Source of the DNA: Cycas panzhihuaensis
Taxonomy: Eukaryota > Cycadophyta
NCBI GenBank assembly: GCA_023213395.1
Contig: CM041465.1
Location: 140,127,741 to 140,191,740, forward strand
Reading direction: 5' to 3'
DNA length: 64,000 nt
Within the stretch, counting starts at the first letter, position 1, and every line of letters starts with the position of its first letter. The translations under genes were made by a program, and so were the position numbers. The notes beneath the pieces are model-generated. The model had not been told where the DNA came from. It ran no database searches and saw nothing but the letters and a program-made list of their open reading frames with translations. This document shows, piece after piece, positions 1 to 12,123 of the stretch.

Positions 1-2450
1 CAGGAGGGACAACCCCTCCTAAGGCCTGATATACCTCTTTTAGGGCTCCCAGAACCCTGATCATTGCCACTCTAGATTTCTATTATCACACCAGTGTAAA
101 CTAAGCGGTACCGTGAAGTTTACTGCAGTATCACAAAGTTTACCGCAGTGTGACTGTTGCAACTTATTTTTTATATCTGTCATGGCAATTCTCACATTTT
201 TTTTAGAATTTCCATGTGGCCAAGTGCCCAATTCAGCCCTATTCACACCCTAAACACTCGATTAGGATTGAGATGGGTATAAATCCCAAAAAGATCATCA
301 TTTCACATCCCTTGGCTCTCCAACTTTACATTCTACTACTGCATTTCTACTCCTTTCCTCCTCCATTCCACAGGTGCGTCTGCAACTCTGCATTTCCTAC
401 TACTCCATCTCAAGACTCGCCTGCAATAGCTCTTCTCTATGGTGGGAGACCCTCCTCGAAGCACCTTCAAGAAAGATTTTTGTGGTTCTCCTCCAGCTAT
501 GCCTTAGCAAGTGTCTTCCACAACCTTTCTCAGGGAAACCTCTTACAAACCCTGCAGGACCTCCTCTTTCTCGCTGGTTGCAGGGAAAAATCTTCCCTAA
601 ACATAGCTCAAAAGGTACTCATTGTCTTATTTTTATGATTTCATATGTATTTCTTCCATTAGAATTTATTTGAAAGTGTATTTTTCTTTCTCTTTCCCCT
701 TTTGGCTGTAGTAAGCACCATCTTTCCTTGTGTTTGGCTTTGTACTCTCATATTTCCACTCTATTTCTCCATTGGTTTTATTCAAGAAAGCAACGAGAGA
801 AGGCTCATAAAGACTAGGTGGAGTAAGGTGGGATTTGTCCTACTTAGACCTACTCTCCAAGGGTAAACCCCTTCATGTCTTTCTTCTCCTGCTTCCATGC
901 TTTCCTTGGGTTAACTAGGAGAAGGTGGATCCTTGGCCTGCGCTAGATATCAACATATGTAGCCCTTGTTGTACTAATTATAGGCATGCACAACCCTCTC
1001 TTGGGCCTCCTTCGTGCCCCTAACTTTGCCCGGTATCCCTTGGGGTTCTTTGGTGAGACTTGTGTGATAGATTGCTGTTCATAGTGGCTTTGTTACCTTG
1101 GCATCTCTTCAACATCTTACCCCATACACTCTCGTACTTGTTGGCTTTCCACAAACTATCACATAACCCTACATTGTTGTACCTAAAGGTTGCATGGAGA
1201 ACTTTAGCAGAGGGTTTTTCCATCTTGAGGCTGCCCTTCCCCTTTCTTGCTTGGTGTATGTGTGGTTTTACTTTGAGGAAAGTTGAGTTGTTTGTAGCAA
1301 TAATTACTTTAATTTAAATATAACATTTAAACATTCACATTACATATATTTACATACATATAGACTTTTTTCAGCCCCTTCTTAGAAGGGAGAGACTCTT
1401 GTGTATGTAGGTTTAAAGCAATATCCGCAAAGGAGAAGGATGTCTAGTTCCGGGTAAGCCATTACCCTCCTTTTCTCTTTCACTTTGTTTGTTTTTTCTT
1501 ATTTCTTTTTCTATTCTGCTTATCTCTTATAAGGGGAAGCTAAGGAAGCCCCTATCTTCCAAATCAACCTTGGTCATGCACCAACCGATTGGAGAGAGGG
1601 TGTACGTTATGCACAAGCGAGGTCCTTCATCAACTGCTATACTTTCCAAGTACGCTTCATCCCTCTTTCCCATCCACCCCTTTTCCTTTTTTTGTTATTA
1701 TACAAAATCTATTACATTAATTTAATAGGTCACATAAGAACGAAAAGGGGGAATCAATTAGCTACTTGCATCTTTTGCATAAGAATGTTATATGCTTGCC
1801 TTTTATAGGAAAGGGCATAGTAGAAAATACATTCCTCTCCCTTTCTCCTATCCATCCTGAAAATACTCATAGATGCATCTCATCTAGTTCGCTTGCTTGC
1901 ATGTGAGTTGCTTGTGCTTCCTTTGTTTGTTTTGTCCTTTGTTTATTAAGCGAAAGAGAGAGAAAAGGAGAGAGTTACCTTTTTAGTCCATTTCTTACTC
2001 CTTCCCTTAGTTGTATTTGTCTAGACCAAGTAAACTAGGGAAGCCTAACTCGCATTCATCTTGGGCCCTTCGCCTATACCCTTTCACATTTGTTTTCCTT
2101 TGTCATAGGAAAACCCCATCGAAGATTCCTCTTCTTCCCTTCTGGCCATCCAAGGGTGGGAGGACCTTCCTCTTGAGATCATCCAGGCTACCCCTGCATG
2201 CGTCTTTCTTTTCGGATCGAAAGCTACTCCAAGGTAGTTGGGCACCATTCGCGAGTCCCGAACTCGTGCTCCATTACACAGAGGCCCTACATGGTATTCC
2301 CTTTGCTTATAAGTTTTCTTCCACACCCTCAACATTAGTTGTTGACCACCTTCATTCCTATTGAGCATAGTGACCATCCCGTAGATGCGCATCCAGGTTC
2401 ATTAAACCTAGATAAAGATTTTCTCTATCTAAGTGTTTAACACTCCCTTT
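1..2450. other. Unassigned, less AT-rich region at left edge
   Basis: No protein family or RNA gene is recognised here. The stretch is visibly richer in G and C than most of the window and is pyrimidine-rich on the plus strand. A TATA-like TATAAAT lies at 278-284. A short imperfect direct repeat (agtttactgcagtatcac / agtttaccgcagtgtgac) lies near 115-153. Open frames such as those at 216-638 and 2,011-2,364 resemble no family I know and I do not call them genes. The simplest reading is non-coding LTR or leader sequence of the Ty3/gypsy relic that starts just downstream, but no matching 3' copy was found in the window, so that remains a guess. Confidence 0.3.
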
Positions 2451-2929
2451 ACATTAAGTCTTTTTTTAACACAAACCAAAAATTTCCTAATGACATATTG
2501 GACTAGATACAAGGTGTAATTTAAGCAATAATATAATTGGAGACTATATTAGGGATGTCAACCAATCCAACCACATTTTAAATATAAAATTAACTTAACA
2601 TTATGCACCAAAGGATACTTATGTATATAGTTCTTACTTCTTTTGTTGTATATAGAATTTTTATTTTAGTTTCTTAAAATATCAAAGGCCAGATCCATGG
2701 CCTATGAGGCCTCTCACTCATCTATAAACCAATAGAGGTCTTCTAACATTTTTTTTTTGAATCCCCTATATTGGGCATAATGGAATTTGTTTAGAAGATT
2801 CAACTGACTTATTAGAAGCTTGTCAAACTCCACTACCTTGAGAACATTTTGTAGACACTCTCAAGATGGCTAAAAATAATGATAATCATGGAAAGAATTT
2901 CTAAAAAAAAAGAAACTAGAATTAGAGGT

Positions 2930-3600
2930 AGGATGGTAATCAATATGATGCTTTGCCTTAGATGGCAAGTGATACTTTAGATCTTAGAGATCTTCTCCAT
3001 GATGTATCCAATAAAGTATGGAATGTTGCTTCTAGATATTTTGGTAATAATTCCATCATAAGAGAGAAGCACTTAGAGTTGTTTTCCCTCACAAGCAAAT
3101 AGTATAATATCACTAACACAAATATAGTGGTGAGACTTTTTGTGTACCTACTAGAAGGGATAGCTACTTATTAGTTCCAAGGTCTACCACGACTCAATTA
3201 CCAATTTGGATATCTTAATAGCTACATTCAAACCTAAGTATATTATTTATAGATCAAATGCTTTTCTAGCTAAAGAATTATCAAATGTCCAAAGAGAACC
3301 TAGACAAACCATCTATTCTTTTATGAAGAGGTTTAAGAAGATTATGAGATCAATCACTATTCATGGAAGAACATCTAATTATTATTAGTTAGAATGGTTC
3401 TCGGAAGGTCTAGATTATGAAACATAGATGATGGTAATAGGAAGATTACTAAGGACTTTTAATGAACCTAAGGATATAATTATAGAATTTGAACAATTGG
3501 TGAATAGATTTAGTAAGATAAATCTCAATTATGTTGTACTTGCACAGAGAGAAAATGTATGAACTATCCACCACCCTGATCCACATTTCTAGTTATTATT
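2930..3600 (+). pseudogene. gag: Ty3/gypsy gag relic
   Basis: Broken capsid domain of a Ty3/gypsy element (Retrotrans_gag type). The readable part contains LEGIA, then a FQGLPR-like block, then the frame at 3,206-3,388 beginning MDILIATFKPKYII and continuing through a KRFKKIMRS block. After a stop it reads LEWFSEGLDYET. These match the family order (leader, FxGLP, D-F-aromatic, FLERFKRIVR, LIEWFYEGL). Several frameshifts and stops break it, including a TAG just before LEWF. The protein would form the retrotransposon's virus-like particle. Next downstream are protease and RNase H relics of the same polyprotein. The gag type and the protease following it suggest a non-chromovirus (Tat/Athila-like) lineage; that lineage call is an inference. 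Confidence 0.75.
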
Positions 3601-4092
3601 TAAAATCTTAAACAATGATCTACAACACTTAAGAGGTAAGTAAAAAGAAAAGATACATAGTAATTGATTATCATGGGGCAAAATAATCATAATAATTCCA
3701 ATAACAGGGCTACCATAGCTATGTATAAATAAAATTATGAAGAAGGAATAATGGAAGAATAGAACATTAGGTTCAAATATTTATCTATGGGTTATTTAGA
3801 AGAACAAGCATCATCTTCCTACCGACATGATGCAATCAGGACCTCATTTGGTGACTTAGACCAAGAGGATATAGAGGACTTGAACCTAGTTATTATGAAC
3901 AAATTACAAAATTCAAGGTTAGGAGATCCTCATGGCAATCAAAACCAAAAGCTTAATAATTCTAAACCTATTAATCATAATACTAGTCAACTAGAGAAAA
4001 GAGTGTCAAATACTAAGGTGCTAAATCCAATATATAAAACTCAAAAGAATCTAATTAAATAAGGTACAAAGGAGTATGACATAGTTAGAGAT

Positions 4093-4640
4093 TTGAATAA
4101 GAACTTTGTTAATATAAGCTTATATCAAGTCATGAAGCTCCCAAACCAAAGGACAAGAATTATGGAAATGTTTTACTCTACCCACTTAAGTAATAATATG
4201 CTAAATGCAATAGAAGAGGAAGAGGTTGTGATGATTGCTTACCTACCAATTAAATTAAAGAACCCTCCCTTCTCTATTTCCATGCATATACATGATAAGT
4301 TTATTCTTCATAATTGTACATAAGGGATGCTCATAACATTATGCCCTCTATAGGTATCAAGGCCTTAGAATTGGAATATACTAAAACAAATCAATTAGTC
4401 AAAGCTTTTGATTTAAGAGGATTGACTACATTGGGTTGGTTAAAAGACCTAACGCTCACTCTTATGTCTAACACTATTATTTTAATTCTAGTAACTATAA
4501 TGGTTGTAGACATACCACCAATTTATAGATGTTATTAGGTAGATATTAGGTGGTGTATATTGGGGCTATACCCAATGCACAGATGCAAACTCTTACCTTT
4601 CCATTGTGGAAAGATCTTATTACTATGCATAGAGAGGATG
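4093..4640 (+). pseudogene. Ty3/gypsy aspartic protease relic
   Basis: Retroviral-type aspartic protease segment of the same broken element as the upstream gag. Visible blocks are NPPFSISMHI, then IHDKFILHNC, a degenerate active-site region followed by NIMPSIGIKALEL, then LTTLGWLKDLTL, and MVVDIPPIYR at the C-terminal end. This order matches plant Ty3/gypsy proteases (strand leading to the active site, NVMP block, G-I-DL block, VVDVPP...GMLL). A stop at 4,321-4,323 breaks the region at the expected catalytic Asp, so the product would be inactive. The domain is split between two reading frames (4,093-4,323 and 4,314-4,538). Confidence 0.7.
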
Positions 4641-4749
4641 GGCATCCCACACATTCAAAATAGAGAGAATAAAGTGACCTAGGAACTTATTCAATCTTCC
4701 TTAAAGAAAAATCATTACCAACTAAAGAGAAGGAAGAGTATCGGGCTTC

Positions 4750-5060
4750 AAAAACTTTAGATTCACCTATTTGGACCCTATATTTTGACAATGCTAAATC
4801 CAAGTTTAGAGTAGAAGCTACTGGAGTATTAATATCTCCACCAAGATATTCTTTTCCATTTTCTTTTAATTTGGCTTTCAACTACACTAACAATACAACT
4901 AAGTATGAGGCCCTCATACTTGGAGGGAGATGATGTGTTGTTAGGTGGAAGTCCTTAGAGTCTTTTGGACCATCTACTAGTTTGAAAGATTTGGTAATTC
5001 ATAGTTAAATAAATGTTTTCCTAGTTTGTAAGGCAAATTGTCATTGTGTAAAGGAAAAAA
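4750..5060 (+). pseudogene. Ty3/gypsy RNase H relic (RT missing)
   Basis: RNase H-like segment. Shifting between frames, one reads a TLYFD-like start, VLISPPRYSFPF, then NYTNNTTKYEALILGG. This matches the WxLYFDGA...GVVLISPTG...TNNxAEYEALILGL signature of plant Ty3/gypsy (Tat-type) RNase H. It follows the protease by only about 100 bp. The reverse transcriptase expected between them is absent, so this copy has an internal deletion or derives from a non-autonomous lineage. No integrase is recognised downstream. Confidence 0.65.
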
Positions 5061-8000
5061 AAAGAAGTTTTCTATAAAATAATAGGTAGGCCTAATAAGT
5101 CCTTAGCGTGGTCTCTAGAGATGTTCATTGGTAGAGGGCACATCCTTACATGGATACTAAGAGAGACTTAGGAAACTAAGAAACTTGAGTGGTACATAAG
5201 AAGGGAGACGTACTATATATGTATGTATCTTAGGAGGGTGATTGTACCTCCATTCAATCCCTAGATGAAAATCTCCCACTTGTCATCAACCTAGGAACAT
5301 AGATTATATAAGTGAGGTAGTGATATATGGGGGTGAAAATAGGCATTAGAATCAAGCTCTTATTTAATAGAGAAATGAAAAATAATGAAGTATTATATAA
5401 TAAAAATAGAAAGAAAACAATGAGCAAGCATCATAACCTGTAACTCATGACTCCTAACTATACAACTCAAAAGTGGTGACTAACTTGAGGTGGATGTAAA
5501 GGGGCCTAAGGCATGGGAGTGGCCTAGTCTAATAGTAAGTTATTGGGGGCTAGCATTGAAAGAGTTTACACCCACTCAAACTACCTACATCCAACCCACT
5601 TCACAATTACCTCAAGAAAGAATTAGCAATCACCATCTCCTAGGAAACAAGGCAGTGTGTTCACCCTTTAAATTGTATATGATCAATAGAGAGTAGCCCA
5701 TATCTCCCACAATCGACAAAGAGGAGCCCATCTCTCCCAAGGTTCATGGTCCTATGAGAACATAGGAGAGAAAGCTAGTGCTAAGGGGCCAAGACTAGCT
5801 TATTCCTTTAGGGGTACCAAGTTTTAGAGCTATCCTCTCCTAAGGTGCAAGTGTAAACTAGGAAGAAAAACACAAAATAAAACTTAAACAATATTGAAAA
5901 CAAACAAACTACTAGTTGTAAAGAAATAAGTAATCACTAATAAAATAAAAAGAAATAAACATGCACTAATGAAAAGAAAAAAGGACTTTTCCTACGCTTA
6001 TAATTAACTTTGAACTAATGTTGAAAGAAATAAACTTTTCTCTTTTAAAACTAAAATATAGATAATTAAGCAAGTGAGAAAACAAAACAAAATCACCAAA
6101 ATAGATAAGAAACCTAATGACCTCTCACAAAGAAAATTTGGAGATAAACCCTATAAAGACTCAAGAATAGTGACTTGAATGAGCCATGCCTTATAGAGTT
6201 GAGGAAGTCCCTTCAATTTTGTTACCTAAGGAGGGGATTTCTACTATTAAGATAGTTGAAATAATAATAAAAATGTAGGAAAGAGAAGCAAATAAACAAA
6301 AGAAAATTTAGAGATTGTATTTATCAATTGACCTTTTGCTCAGTTTTAAGCCTTGTATACTCCTTTCTTATGCTAAAATGAATTAGTAGGTAAACAATAG
6401 GAGCAATATTCTTTCTAACAGAGAGGGATTAATAGAAAACCTCTTAATTGGTGGAAAATAAAGAAGAAAAAATAAGCATGCAATTAAAGCTAAAATTCAG
6501 CTAAAAATCATGAAAAATTAACTAGTATAAACCTTATAATTATGATAACTTTTGCAAAAAATAGAGCAATATTGAGTTAGATGCCAATATAAATAAGTTA
6601 GTCAAATAAAAAACATGTTATAGTGATGTAACTTTATCAAAAATATAAAACAACTAAATCAAAAGATCAACTAATAAACTTTGAAAACTATAGAAATCTA
6701 ATAGCATAATGGATATACCTATAGAAATTACCATGAAAAAGAAAGAAAAAAATGTTCCAAAAGTTGCTACAAGATAGTTAGTAGATGAAGACCAAATACC
6801 TATAATAAGCCAACCTAAAGTTTCACTTGCTAAATCAAAAATTGATTAAAAAATCTAAAATTTATGATAACTTACAGAAATTTTGGTAGCAAAGCATCCA
6901 TCCTAATACAAATCCTATATAAATATATGAACAAGAGATGTTAGACATATAACCAAATGAAGGTTAGTTAATTCTTATAAATTCAACAATGAAAACAAGC
7001 ATAAACATCAATTAGAATACAATAACAAAAAGTAATTATACCTACTATTGATTGATATTTGAGTTTCATGAGGTGAATTTACTCCTATATTTTTCAATAG
7101 TTGCTCAGAATAATGGGAAATAGTTGAATGACGAGAATAATGTAAATAGAATGAATTTTCCTAGTATGGAAGAGTTCAATATAATATTCTATTAAAATAG
7201 AGGTATAAAACCATGGAAAATAGCCTAAAAGCACTTAAATGAGCACAAATCTAAATCCTAATGGCCCCTTACTAAATCTCTCTAAGCATTCTTAGGTAAA
7301 AATAGTGTCAAACAGACTCTAGGTCTAATTAAATATGCTACATGTGCTCTAAAAATCATTAACCCTTACTTTAATTACTCAAATCTATTTATAGACTAAA
7401 TTGACCCCATGATTTTATAAAATTAATGGTCTATAGGGTTTTGTCCCATTTTTTTAACTTTAAAACTATCTTAAAAGGCTCAAAATCATCAAAACTTTCT
7501 CGAAAAAACAAAAATTCTAATGAGTTTTGATGGCCACAGTGCTTGTTATGGTACCATGGTAATCAAAGTGGCACCACAATGTATTAAACATGGAACTATG
7601 CTAAGTGTATTTCTAGTGCGATAACAAATACTACTATTTCATAAGAAGACTATGACGTAACATCATGATAAATTTCATTTGTTGTGTTGTCATAGAAAAG
7701 ACTATGATGTTAGAGTAAAGACCGCTATGAGGTAAATTTTGATAGAAGAAATGTAAAAATGACAAAAGCAAATAGGAAATGGCCTGTTAGAGGTTGTCTA
7801 AGCCTTGTAAGAGCACTACACAAGAGGGGATACTTGATGGGTTTTAAAAGGATGACTAAGCAAGGTGTATCGTTGGAAACTAGAGCTATATCCAATCAAT
7901 ACATATTTCAAATTTCTCATCGTTGGTAATTTCAAGAAGCCCAAAAAACATATATTTTACATATAACTGGATTATAAAGTACTTCACAATATCAGTCAAA

Positions 8001-9030
8001 TTACAAAGTAGGAGATCATAGCTAACCACATTGGGGTGAATTAGAAGCCAGTAAATAAATGCAAACTATAGAAAAATATTGTGTAGTCAACATGGATATA
8101 GTGATGATATTTTGACAAGTGAAAGGATGAAAGTCAAAGGCAAACAAAGAAGAAAAACACCCCTAAATATTATTGAGACTTTATTTAAAAAGAAAAGAAT
8201 AATAAGAGGAAAACATTAATGCTAAGAACCAACATTATGTTTATCACAACATTTTAATTTAATCCTTTTAAAGAAATTGAGGTCAAATTCTATCCAAGGA
8301 GATGAGCTACATCTTTAAGAAGAACAAGGATACAATAATCTAAAGTAGAAGAATTGAAGTATGTATAATGATAACACATTGAAGAGTAGGAATCCACCTT
8401 CAAGTAATTTCAAGAAGAATCAACCATAAAATTAGAATAGTATATCAACTCAAATGAGATAACTATTGTAAATTTAAATCATGTTATATATTATTCCATT
8501 TCTTTTGGTAGTCTTATACTTGACCTTAAATTTTCCTTCCACATGGTCGCAGAAAATCCTATATTCCTACTTACCCAAAATCGATAGTGGATTTAAAGCA
8601 CATCCTTCCACATTTTTATACCATCACTTGTCCTTTAGGAAATCACTAAGCAAGGATGCACATCCATCTTGTCTTCATAATACTCATTTCTCTCGTATCA
8701 AAATCCCACTTTCTCCACTTTCTAATCTAGTAAGCATGCATCGTTCTTCTTATGTTTTATTTCTCTCATCTTCGTTTTCTCTATCTAATAACTTATTTGA
8801 CAAGACAACCTTCTTATTTAGTTTGTTGCTTATTATATCCCATATATTTAGATTCCTATCTCATATGCTTTCATCAAAACTATCTACTCCTAAACAATGC
8901 TTATCTTTGACCCCTTATGTCCCCCTTACTAGCAATCCATAGAAGCTATTCCCCAACACACTCATAGACAACAATTGTCTTACCCTTTCTTGCTTGTATT
9001 TCAATTTCAACACCCACACATTGCTCTCAT
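5060..9030. other. Unassigned AT-rich stretch
   Basis: About 4 kb without a recognisable protein, RNA gene or paired repeat. 5,860-7,400 is strongly A-rich on the plus strand; 8,470-9,030 switches to C/T-rich on the plus strand. The longest frame (8,481-8,942, 153 codons) is low-complexity Ser/Leu/His/Pro and looks like a by-product of the pyrimidine bias. The stretch probably consists of old retrotransposon leader or LTR DNA beyond recognition. Confidence 0.4.
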
Positions 9031-9867
9031 TTGCCCATATTTAAATCACTTATACATGTAGAGCAATTGTTTTCCCTTGTCTTGCATTCCTTATATTTGT
9101 ATTAGATCTCCATATATACCGCTCACTAGCTTTATTCCAAACCTAAATTATCTTTACCATCTATCCCTTTACTTTGCAGATATCTCTTTGTTATACCCAT
9201 CTCTATAGAATACCCATCTTACCATCTATCCATCATTCTCTATCTCTTTAGTATCAATACCTTGTATGTATCTTTCTCCAATTTTATCGGCACCCTAAAT
9301 CATTCATATCACCTATTGCCCATACTTTAACTTTCATTCTTGACATATCCCTGTCATACACTTTTATATCTTAATCTCACTCATCTCTGTTATTTCTCAT
9401 TAACTTCATTCCACTCTCCATTTTTTGTATATCTCTCTGACATAATTGTCATTTGTATTAAATATTTGTAACATATCTTAAACCTTATTTCTTAGCCTTG
9501 TCGTACTGACACTCTATGGTTGTTACTACCTCTTGATCTCCTCCATAAGCCACCCTCTACTCCATATCGTTTATTACCCATTTACCATTATATAATTACT
9601 TTAGTCACATTCCACTTCAAGCATAACCTTTCAGTCCTTATTTTTACCCTAATCCCTAATACTTCTTACCTCCTAATCTCTTTTAGAACTACATTCTTAT
9701 CTATTATCATATCATGTTGTTATAAATCCTTGCACTTTATCTCTATTTTTGACATACCCCTCCTATGTGTCCCCATCTAAGCTTATTTTCCTACGATGTT
9801 GACAAACTTGATTCCTGTTTATTGCGCACTCCTCCTATATGTCTCCATTCATTGCCATGTGACTTCA
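9031..9867. repeat. Pyrimidine-rich ~867-bp tandem unit, copy 1
   Basis: First copy of a large direct tandem repeat. Matching blocks lie about 868 bp apart: 'catgtagagcaat' at 9,055 and 9,923; 'ccaaacctaaattatcttt' at 9,138 and 10,006; and the 86-codon frames at 9,520 and 10,389, which differ at only a few positions. Similarity ends at 'gacttca' (9,861-9,867), matching 10,730-10,736. The unit is C/T-rich on the plus strand. Between the two copies, 9,866-9,900 is a partial third copy of the unit start (tagagcaatcattttccctcg). Confidence 0.9.
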
Positions 9868-9897
9868 TATAGAGCAATCATTTTCCCTCGTCTCGTC

Positions 9898-10736
9898 TTG
9901 CCATATTTAACTCACTTATACATGTAGAGCAATCTTTTTCCCTCATGTCGTCTTGCATTCCTTATATTTGCATTAGACCTCCATATATATCACTCCCTAG
10001 CTTTGTTCCAAACCTAAATTATCTTTACCATTTATCCCTTTACTTTGTAGATATCTCTTGTCAGACGATCTCTATAGAATACCCATCTTACCATCTATCC
10101 ATCATTCTGTATCTCTTTAGTATCAACACCTCGTATGTATCTTTCTCCAATATTATCGATACCCTACATCATTCATATCACCTATTGTCCACACTTCAAC
10201 TTTCATTCTTGACACATCCATGTCATACACTTTTATATCTTAATCTCGCTCATCTCTATTATTTCTCATTAACTTCATCCCACTCTCCATATTTTGTATA
10301 TCTCTCTGACATAATTGTCATTTGTATTAAATATTCGTAACATATCTTAAACCTTATTCCTTAGCCTTGTCATACTAACATTCTATGTATGTTACTACCT
10401 CTCGATCTCCTCCATAAGCCACCCTCTACTCCATACCGTTTATTACCCATTTACCATTATATAATTACTTTAGTCACATTCCACTTCAAGCATAGCCTTT
10501 CAGTCCTTATTTTTACCCTAATCCCCAATACTTATTACCTCCTAATCTCTTTTAGAACTACATTCTTATCTATTATCATATCATGTCATTATAAACCCTT
10601 GGACTTTATCTCTATTTTTGACATACCCCTCCTGTGTGTCCCCATCTAAGCTTATTTTCCTATGATGCTGACAAACTTGATTCCTATTTATTGTGCACTC
10701 CTTCTATATGTCTCCATTCATTGCCATGCGACTTCA
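9898..10736. repeat. Pyrimidine-rich ~867-bp tandem unit, copy 2
   Basis: Second copy of the tandem unit. Differences from copy 1 are mainly single-base transitions with a few short indels, so the duplication is not recent but is far better preserved than the surrounding unassigned DNA. The shared frame (10,389-10,649) starts MLLPLDLLHKPPSTPYRLL in both copies. I see no domain in it, and the neighbouring frames are stop-rich, so I do not call it a gene. Confidence 0.9.
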
Positions 10737-11086
10737 ACTATATTCTATATTCCTTATGACCTTTTCAGCGCAACCTATGCCCCCATCTCCAAGGTAATTC
10801 TTATCTTCAAGAGAAAAACTCCATGGGCATGATATAGAAGCAAGTTCTAAGATCTGAGATAGTGCTAATCCCCAAAACACAGGTCCCACGATATACTGTG
10901 TGGAAAATGCTCTGCAAGAGCTATAAAGGAAATGGTGTCATCACAAACAGGAAGATGACACATACGTATAGTACCTAGAAGACATCATAGAGATGGCACT
11001 AGCTCCAGCGACGTATTGGCTATAGCAAGTGGCAGATTGGAGAGGTGTGCATCATCTCTCCCACATTTTGTTTACAAAGTATTCAT
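10737..11086. other. Unassigned segment before the 3' LTR
   Basis: About 350 bp between the tandem repeats and the polypurine tract. By position it would be the 3' untranslated or distal pol region of the element that owns the LTR at 11,099. No pol domain was recognised. Confidence 0.35.
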
Positions 11087-11098
11087 AAAGGGGAGGAA
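11087..11098 (+). other. Polypurine tract of gypsy-like element
   Basis: The purine run aaaggggaggaa directly abuts a TGTTGTGGATC sequence that begins a putative 3' LTR. This is the normal site of plus-strand priming in LTR retrotransposons. Confidence 0.65.
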
Positions 11099-11479
11099 TG
11101 TTGTGGATCAAAATGGCAACATAAAACAAGATCATGAAAGAGACCTTGAGAAGTTACAAAATTCAATAAATGATAGAAGGAGCTAGCAGGATAACGAAGT
11201 GTCTTTAAGGAGGAAAGAATTGTAACGATCCCAAGACAATTTGAGAGAAGATGGATACTACTACGTGAAGTATATTTTAATAATATTTTATTATTATGAG
11301 AAGCTAGTGTTAGTGTTATAAATGGAGATATACAAAGAGATGTGTAGAGATTTAATTTTTGTTAATTGCATTATATAGGAGGGTGCATTTCTTTGTGAAT
11401 ATTGCTGCTATCTGAATTTTGCTACAATTCGTATTTGGGTGCGAAGAAATGAGAAGAAAAATCATCTTCTTCTAATTCA
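11099..11479 (+). repeat. 3' LTR, gypsy-like, without partner in the window
   Basis: Starts TGTTGTGG right after the polypurine tract, has a TATA-like TATAAAT at 11,317-11,323, and probably ends near ATTCA at 11,479. The end is an estimate because no second LTR copy was found. No target-site duplication can be checked. It may belong to the gypsy relic at 2.9-5.1 kb or to an element whose other end lies outside the window. Confidence 0.5.
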
Positions 11480-11655
11480 CGTTACGTTTGTGTTTATGAT
11501 GTAATAACCCAAGAAAAATAAAGAAGATTATGACTGGAAAAGAGCAGAGATAGAGGAGTCGTCCAAGTGAGAAGTAAAATGGAGTTGAGGGGTTGCAAAC
11601 GATATTGGGTAGAGATCAACGAAGGGTTGAGGGTTGAAAACATAATCTTATGAGG

Positions 11656-11679
11656 CGCTAAAAGGAGGGCTTGAACCTC

Positions 11680-11712
<33 letters not shown>

Positions 11713-11729
11713 AACTGAGCTATTCCAAC
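11656..11729 (-). tRNA. trnN-GUU: tRNA-Asn (anticodon GTT)
   Basis: A 74-nt cloverleaf on the minus strand, without intron. The D-arm region reads TAGCTCAGTTGGTTAGAG, the anticodon loop CTGTTAA carries GTT, and the T-arm is GGAGGTTCAAGCCCTCC. The acceptor stem pairs GTTGGAA with TTTTAGC using several G-T pairs. Plant nuclear tRNA-Asn normally has GCTGGAA/TTCTAGC, so this copy has two stem changes (C to T at position 2 and C to T on the 3' strand) that keep wobble pairing. A run of four T (plus-strand aaaa at 11,637-11,640) about 16 nt past the 3' end can serve as a Pol III terminator. It is nuclear-type, not the organellar form. Whether it is expressed is unknown. Confidence 0.93.
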
Positions 11730-12123
11730 TTTTTGGGGGCATGATTTCAGGTACCGTGTTCAAATCTGTACGGATATTATTTTCAAATGAACTCAGAATC
11801 AGATCACGTATGTTTTGGGAATTAGAAGCATATGCAATAATTTTGTGGAGTGTAGCGGTAGTATTGAAGTAAGAGGTGAGAATACCAAGTTTGGGGCATT
11901 TTATTGATTGGACAAGTTACCATTAAATATTTGTCTTACCACAATATTAATGTCGTGTCGTGTTGATATCTGTAACACAAGTTACGCAGCTGTTATCTGG
12001 TTACCCTCAAACAAGCCATGCCATGCAATTGAGTTGAGCCCAAAAAGCAATTTGATTCCAGTTTGCGTAATGAACGGCATGAATGGCTTATGGATGATTA
12101 CTTATTCGAATTAAATTTTGGAT

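Noticed and set aside
216-673. Overlapping frames of 140 and 99 codons near the left edge
   Set aside because: Two overlapping frames with biased composition and no recognised family; no promoter-start-stop arrangement that makes sense.
8481-8942. 153-codon plus-strand open frame as a gene
   Set aside because: Low-complexity Ser/Leu/Pro/His composition, no domain, lies in a pyrimidine-biased stretch that yields such frames by chance.
9520-10649. Two near-identical 86-codon frames as a duplicated gene pair
   Set aside because: They are identical because the whole ~867-bp unit is duplicated. No domain, and similarity is as good in non-coding parts of the unit.
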